This document shows, one piece after another, positions 58,566 through 64,000 of a stretch of 64,000 nucleotides of DNA (positions are counted from its first letter, which is position 1; each line of letters starts with the position of its first letter). Both the position numbers and the translations under genes were made by a program. Under the pieces are notes generated by a model. That model saw only the letters and a list, made by a program, of their open reading frames with translations, was not told the DNA's origin and did not search any database. Source of the DNA: Pyropia haitanensis (Eukaryota; Rhodophyta; Bangiophyceae; Bangiales; Bangiaceae); assembly GCA_008729055.1 (NCBI GenBank), contig SDUX01000005.1:3173804-3237803 (forward strand), in the 5' to 3' direction.

Positions 58566-60323
58566 ATGGATGATGCTCCATTCATGGATGTGATGGGCGC
58601 CGCGGCTGATGGCTTGCTCAACGGTGGCGCTGCCGACAGCGACGACGAGAACGACGAGGCCGGGGATTTCGGCTCCGGTGCCATTTCGGCCGACCGGCTT
58701 TCTGGTGGTGATGTTCCCGTGGTTGGTGCTTTGTCCTTTGAGGTGGAGAGTGATGAGCGGACCGCGCGCCGAGCCTCATCGCAGAACGCGGCGTCGTTTG
58801 CTATGTCCGAGCAATCGTGGTCCAGTGCGGACAAAGCTGCCGGACGCTTTATTCGTTTTCTTGCTCGTGCCTACGGTGTGGTTGGGGCGGCTGGCGCTGA
58901 TCCCGTGGAGCAGCAGGCGATGGCGATGGCTACCAGGCTGGACGCGGCACTACCAATGAGGCTGCGGCGGTACTTTGCTTTGCTGCGTGAGGGAGGGCGT
59001 GCGCATTTGGTTGGTGGTAAGAATTCACCTCTTGCCATGAACACCATTCGCAACATTGCCTCCTCTTCACGGCGCTTCTTTGCCTTGGCGTGTCGCGACT
59101 TTGCAGGGGAGCAGCCGTACGTCAAGGGGTGTCGGGGCCAGGACGAGGCGTACGTGCCCGTCCTCGACGTGGACAGAACCCCAGCGGAGGAGGCCGAGGG
59201 CGCTACGCACCGGGGGTGCCCCGTGAAGCACCTCGTGGTGGTGGAGTGGCTACAGGGGTCCAGCAAGAGGGCGACGAGCCTCGGGGAGGAGGCGGCTCAG
59301 ACCCCGCCTGTGACGGTGGAAACTATGGTCACAGCGTGTGACCTGGCGTCGGCCGGCTTCACCGCCCAAGATGTCGTCGTTGAGCCAACTGTTCAGGAGT
59401 ACTGCCGGCTGACAATCTACGTCATTATGGTTTACTCCTGGTGTACTATGCTGCGGCCGGTGAACCTCCTCGGATTGAAGTGCCACGACGTCATGTTTGC
59501 CCCAATGGTGGGTGCCAACCTGACGTTTTTCGAGACCCACGGCCGACCACGGTGGGTACGTGTTCGGTACTCCAAGCTGAAGACCAACGTTTCGGGAACC
59601 GCACCAACCCCCGCCTACTACTTCTGGTCGGTTTTGAGTACGCAAGCGGAAATGGAGGCGTCGGACGTCTACGGCAGCTCTACCTGTGTGCGCTGCCCAT
59701 TTTCTTGGTGCGACCTACCTGTTTTTTCCTACGTCTACGCTCAATTGAGGGCTGCCGACCCTGCCTTTACTCTGAGGTCCGAACTTCCTTTTTTTGTCAT
59801 CCCGGTGGCGGGAGCGGCAGGTGCCGGCGGAGCCATGACGGGCGAGCCCGTTTCGAAGGGCTGGTGGGAGCAGAACCTTGCCTCGTTCGTTCTCATTTTC
59901 GACCCCGCCTTGAGTGCCCGTGGGGTGGGAGGACTGTACGGGTTCCGGAGGGGTGCCACCCAGTTCTGCCTGAACTACACTGGAGATGTGGACATGGTCA
60001 TGCGAATGGGTGTGTGGAAGTCAAACTCCACTCGCTTCCTATTCTATGTTCTCAACTACCGGTGCCGCGGGACGCTGCGAGCAAGAATCCGCGACTGCTA
60101 CCGGGTGGACAGCGCCGACCTTGCGACTCGGGTTGGTGGTCTTGTTGACGAGTTTATGGTTTGGTTTGAGCAACGCGTCGTCGCCTTGCAGGAGGCGAAC
60201 CATGGCAACTTTTTTGTGGGCGCTTTCGGGGCCGAGGTGGCGGCCAAGGTGCTTGACATGGTGAACGTACTCTTGCGGACGCATGGCGGGGTTGGACTCA
60301 TTGGGGGTGCCAACGGCGAGTAG
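58566..60323 (+). CDS. Crypton-like tyrosine recombinase
   Basis: 585 aa, one exon, from the ATG at 58566 (context TTCACCATGG). It looks like a eukaryotic tyrosine recombinase of a Crypton or related element, an enzyme that cuts and rejoins DNA through a covalent Tyr-DNA link. An N-terminal acidic tail (1-65) is followed by a helical SAM-like region (about 85-180). The catalytic half starts near 280: Arg297 in MLRPVNLLGLKCHDV, lysines 336/338 in RYSKLKTN, the second Arg in GLYGFRRGATQF (461/462), Trp484 at the place of the usual His/Trp in GVWKSN, and a Tyr at 494 in RFLFYVLNYR (Tyr498 is an alternative). All parts are intact. No reverse transcriptase is nearby, which favours Crypton over DIRS/Ngaro. 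Element ends were not found; Cryptons lack inverted repeats. Confidence 0.72.
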   Translation: MDDAPFMDVMGAAADGLLNGGAADSDDENDEAGDFGSGAISADRLSGGDVPVVGALSFEVESDERTARRASSQNAASFAMSEQSWSSADKAAGRFIRFLARAYGVVGAAGADPVEQQAMAMATRLDAALPMRLRRYFALLREGGRAHLVGGKNSPLAMNTIRNIASSSRRFFALACRDFAGEQPYVKGCRGQDEAYVPVLDVDRTPAEEAEGATHRGCPVKHLVVVEWLQGSSKRATSLGEEAAQTPPVTVETMVTACDLASAGFTAQDVVVEPTVQEYCRLTIYVIMVYSWCTMLRPVNLLGLKCHDVMFAPMVGANLTFFETHGRPRWVRVRYSKLKTNVSGTAPTPAYYFWSVLSTQAEMEASDVYGSSTCVRCPFSWCDLPVFSYVYAQLRAADPAFTLRSELPFFVIPVAGAAGAGGAMTGEPVSKGWWEQNLASFVLIFDPALSARGVGGLYGFRRGATQFCLNYTGDVDMVMRMGVWKSNSTRFLFYVLNYRCRGTLRARIRDCYRVDSADLATRVGGLVDEFMVWFEQRVVALQEANHGNFFVGAFGAEVAAKVLDMVNVLLRTHGGVGLIGGANGE

Positions 60324-61146
60324 ATTTTTCATTTTTCCTTGTGCTCCTTAGTAACGAAGATGCAAGAACCAGCCCCGCGCGCAATACACAATAGCAGCTC
60401 CCCCCCACTGGTGAACGAGCTCCCTTCCTACCGTGGCCTACTGAAGAATGTGGAAGGCATCAATGGCGGCCGGAGGCGCCTCGTCCAACGCGACGACGGT
60501 GCCGCCGTAATGACAGCATAGCGCGCCGGCCATCGAAGCCATGGAGGGAACTGTCTTTGCTCAGACTGGTGGGCACCGCTGGAGACACAGACACCACCCC
60601 CCTGTCTGTTGTCGGGCACCACAGCCGACCCGGGCGGCCGTGGGAGGCGCCGATTCCGTCGGAAGCGTCGACCAAAGCAACAGTCGCAGCCGCTTCGGCA
60701 ATCATAGAGAGCACCGCCGTTGTCGCCGCTACTGGCATAAACTTGGGCTGACGGGTGTGACGCAGAGACTTCGGAGGAGTCGCGGGTTGCTCCTGTCGTT
60801 TTTGAACCGGCTTCTGAAGGCGCTTTTATAAAGACCGCGGAAGCTCCCGGTTGCACATCAGGCCATTCCGTGGCCAAATGGGGAAACGCCCCACTCAGTG
60901 CGCGGTGGTCGTAGGTTCGACAACGGAGAATGCGATAAATGGTATCTACCTCCCGGTTTCAAACGTTGCGTCTGCTTCGGTTCAGATTTTAAGTGGCCTG
61001 ACCAGCTGGTGTTCGCTATTGCTTCGGCGAAGCAGCCCAGAATCGTGGCAGGAGAGGACCGTTATCTGGTGTGCTATGCTCCGTGTCCCAGATTCGCCCA
61101 CGACGTAAAACTCGTGCTGCGGCAAGTGGTACAGTGACGCTTGTCG
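60324..61146. other. Downstream of the recombinase; one weak ORF
   Basis: Mostly non-coding. 60898-61137 (plus) is open for 79 codons with balanced composition and several Cys (KWYLPPGFKRCVCFGSDF), unlike the surrounding low-complexity DNA. It has no good ATG (only a non-ATG start) and was not recognised. It could be an exon or a remnant. Confidence 0.3.
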
Positions 61147-63590
61147 TCAAGGGGTAGTTGGCCGTAGCCCTGTACACCACGGTATCACTTTGAAAATCGC
61201 AGCGCCGAAGTTATTCGTAATGCTTGCTTCATGTTTCATGATATCTGTGTTCTCCCAATTCGGAGAATTGCAATAGTGAAATCGGGTCGCATCAACTTGG
61301 GGCATATGTCCCAACTCCAGTTGTTTGTCCAAACTTTTTTTTTTTTTTTTGCTCGTCGCTCCGAAAATCAATGCGCCCTTGTCGCCGACTCTAGTACCCC
61401 TGGCACCTGCGCTGCCATTGCCGTCACGGCCGCCGCCATGGCTGCCGCCGACGGGGCCGTGGCCGTCTCCGTCACTGTGCGCACCGTCGTGCTGGTCACC
61501 GCCACTGGACCGCGGCGGCTCGCTCTGCCGCGCCCGCTGCCGCTGCCATGCTGCCCTCCTGTACGCCGCCGCCGCCTGTGTTCCCGCCGCAGCCTCCACA
61601 GCCTTCCCGATGGGCGCGCCGTCGCTGTCATTGCTGCCCCTGATGCGGCCCTTTTCTCGCCGTCGCGATGCCCGTCGCGTCGGCGGGCGCGGCCGCAGCC
61701 GCGGCCGGCAGCCGCGGTGGCTGCGGAAAGGAGGCGCAGGGTGGGGCAACGGAGGATGACTGGCGCCTGGGGATGCGCTGGAGAGGGTAAAGTGGGCACG
61801 GGGCCACGAGGAGAGGCGGTGACAGGTGGGTCGGATGGGAAGGTGGGCTGGGCTGCTTGCTGGACTGCCGGGCGGATGGGCGGGCGCGGCAAGGTGCTCT
61901 GATGGCAGGTGCAGGGCGTTGCGGATGCTCCCCGCATGGCCGTAAAGCGTGAGGGACTCATACGGGCGGGTGTTGAGCTCGCTGAGGGCCGGCAGCGGGG
62001 TGGGAAGGCAGCCGCGGACCCAGTCGGGTGGCCGCGGGTGCGAGGAAGGGGGCGGGCTGGTGCCATCCAGCTTGGCTAGGGCTACTGCAGTGCGCGCGGA
62101 GGGAAGGAGAAACATTGGCACCCTGCTCCAGGTGGGCGGTGCCCCCCGGTAACTGATGTTTTCGGAAAGCCTTTCCCTGCGGCTTCAGAGCCGGCGCACC
62201 TGATGGCGCGCGGGCGGGACACTGCACCGGCTCCCCCCGACGTGGGGGGGTTATCGGACGTTGGCGCAGGTACACCCAGTGTGGGCCACGTGGAGAACGC
62301 CCGCGCAACCCTCACCACCGCTGTGTCCACCGCCACTGCTGATGCGTCACCGGCGGAGCAAGATCTCCCGGGTGGCCAGGACCGGCGGCCGCGGCTGTCT
62401 CCGCCTCCGACGCTGCCGCCCCCGTCGCCGCTGGGAGGAGGAGGGCCAGCCGGGAAAACAGAGGCGGGGGGAGCGCAGTGGCCCGAGCCGCCGCCGTAGT
62501 GTGGCCGTGGTGTGGCCGCCGCCACTCCCGTCGGCTGCGGCAGGCAGGGACGCGGCAGGGGAGGGGGAGCGGAGCGTCCGAAAGTTTCGGTGGGCCCGAC
62601 ACGTGCTGGCCAGCCTGGAAACTGGGTCGCTGATTGGCTGTTCAAGTTGACTGACTTGCGTCACCAAAATCCCCGCCAAATCCCATCGGGTCACCTAAAA
62701 CCGAGGAGCTGGCTGCGCTGTCGAGGTTTGTAACAAAAAGCGCCCCTCACCGCAGGCAGCGACACGGCGGCGGCGGCGGCGTCCATGGGTGGCGCGGCCA
62801 CCTGCAGGGGGCGACGGCCGCAGCGGCTGACGACGTCGCCGGTGGGGACAGGGCTCGTCCGGCGCCCGACGGCCGCCTCGCCGTCGACGGTGAGTCGGCG
62901 AGGGCCCTCTCGGTGGTCGGCAGGGCCGCGGCGACGGCCACCTTCCCCTCCACGCCCCCCGCTCCCCACCCGGAGCACCAGCGGCTGCTGCACAGAAGCT
63001 TGAAGCGGCCCGGGAACTTGGCCACGCCGCCGAGGCGCGGGCTACCGCGGCAGCATGCGCGCGCTGGCGCGCGCTTACGAGACGCTCACGCGCGAGGCGG
63101 GGGGTTGAGTGGCGGCCGTGGCCTGCGCCGTCACGCCACGGCCGCGCAGGACGGTGCCGTCGGGTGGAGCTGCAGTGGGGGTGGCCCGAATGCGGGGAGG
63201 TGACGCCGGAAGGCGTGACGCTACACGGGGGGGATTGGCGGCGCCGGCGGTGGGTGTGTCTGTGGAGGCAGGTGCACCGCCCAGGGGAGAGCGGCCGCAG
63301 GGCTTGGTGGGGGTTGGCGGCGGCAAAGGAGTTGTTAAGTGGGGAACGTCGCACCGACTGCGCCTATGCGGTTTGTTTTTTCGGGGGCGGGCCGGGGGTA
63401 GGTACTGCAATATCTGCGCCTGAGGCGCCGCACCACTGCATCACAGGGGGAGGACACTATGTCCTCATGACGTGGGGGGTGCATACGACACGACACAACA
63501 GCCGTCCATTTATCGTGAGGACGGGCAGGGCGTTCAGTTCCCCTCTTCTGCCGCCGGCGCACCGCTGACGCGGGGGGCTGCTGCCCCCCC
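61147..63590. other. Low-complexity region without supported gene
   Basis: A minus-strand frame of about 320 codons (61147 to about 62115) is Pro/Ser/Arg-rich and crosses a poly-T tract at 61336-61350 (Lys run). No domain was recognised. ATTGG boxes occur (for example near 62634), but no gene can be tied to them. Frames in 62.0-63.4 kb are typical of GC-rich shadow ORFs. Confidence 0.35.
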
Positions 63591-63599
63591 CCGTTGCGG

Positions 63600-64000
63600 T
63601 CACGATTGGCGCTGGCGGCAGCAGGGCGCATTCCGCCGCCGAGGGCAGCGGCTGCCACCGCCGCGGCGCCGTCGGCGCCGGCGGTCGCAGTACGGACACG
63701 TGGCAGGGCAGGCGGGCGGCCGGGGGGGACTTGGCCCCGCCCGCCCGTCGTAACTCCCCGCTCCCCGCGGCTCGCCGTGCCCGCCTCGCCCCCCTCCCCT
63801 CGCCGTCTGGCCGCCGCACGCACCGCGCGGAAGCCACAAACTCCGCGTCGCGGCTGTCGCCAAAGGCGGGCGCCACAGGAGAGTCCATAGCCCCCACGCT
63901 GCCAACCGCAGCCGGTTGGCCGCCGGCCGCGGCCAGCGCTGTGGCCGCCGCCACGTCGCAGGCTCGCTCTTCTACAAAAAACATCCGCACGCGTTCTCCC
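63600..64000. repeat. GC-rich segment related to 54.2-54.5 kb
   Basis: The stretch with ACACGTGGCAGGGCAGGC, CTCCCCGCGGCTCGCC and CCGCAGCCGGTTGGCCGCC parallels 54190-54480 in the same orientation. Similarity extends to minus-strand translation (AGGQPAA, RDAE, RRA blocks in the same order). It runs off the window. This may be part of a repeat family or of a diverged low-complexity gene pair. Confidence 0.45.

Noticed and set aside
58566..60323. Bacterial-type integrase from a transferred phage or integron
   Set aside because: Length, the atypical RRG and W boxes and eukaryotic context fit Crypton/DIRS-type recombinases better; no prokaryotic genes surround it.
61147..62115. 320-codon minus-strand ORF after the recombinase gene
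   Set aside because: Pro/Ser/Arg-rich, crosses a poly-T tract and lacks any recognisable domain.

Overview
The window is nuclear DNA from a GC-rich eukaryote, most likely a bangiophyte red alga of the Porphyra/Pyropia type. This identification is an inference. It rests on high GC with long G and C runs, genes with no or few short GT-AG introns, a lipoxygenase whose C-terminus resembles red algal and cyanobacterial enzymes, and a mixture of chromodomain Ty3/gypsy and cut-and-paste transposons. No rRNA, tRNA, CRISPR array or prokaryotic operon is visible.

Host genes fill the first 14.2 kb. In order they are: the 3' end of a lipoxygenase gene (2-646); a two-exon proteasome maturation factor UMP1/POMP (2440-3230, minus); a rhomboid protease (3659-4771, minus); a secreted or type I membrane protein of unknown function whose frame breaks at a poly-G run (6371-7599); and an inverted duplication. 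Each arm of the duplication carries ribosomal protein RPL12 (uL11) and the three-exon 20S proteasome subunit alpha-7 (PSMA3). The two PSMA3 copies are head to head around a 531-bp unique spacer. The outer breakpoint on both sides falls at the RPL12 start codon, so the two RPL12 copies have unrelated upstream DNA.

From 14.8 to 53 kb the window is dominated by nested mobile elements. A degenerate pogo-like DNA transposon (15721-28782) is split by an 11.0-kb Ty3/gypsy chromovirus (15870-26900, read on the minus strand). That retroelement has near-identical LTRs, a canonical -1 slippery heptamer at the gag stop, a YLED reverse transcriptase motif, a Dam-methyltransferase-like C-terminal domain and a 976-codon ORF on the opposite strand. 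A second chromovirus (31267-43259, plus strand, GTGGC target duplication) carries a complete 3.35-kb PIF/Harbinger transposon inside its 5' LTR; the intact 3' LTR shows the empty site. A third, ruined chromovirus pol (47365-49811), a gag-like fragment (43337-44389) and a dead hAT/DUF659 transposase (about 50105-52039) follow. Two copies of an 800-bp non-autonomous element with TAA duplications (14778-15580 and 52164-52964) bracket this block.

The last 11 kb hold an extremely GC-rich low-complexity tract (53.4-57.1 kb) in which most frames stay open, an intact Crypton-like tyrosine recombinase gene (58566-60323), and further low-complexity DNA. The final 400 bp are related in sequence to part of the 54-kb tract.
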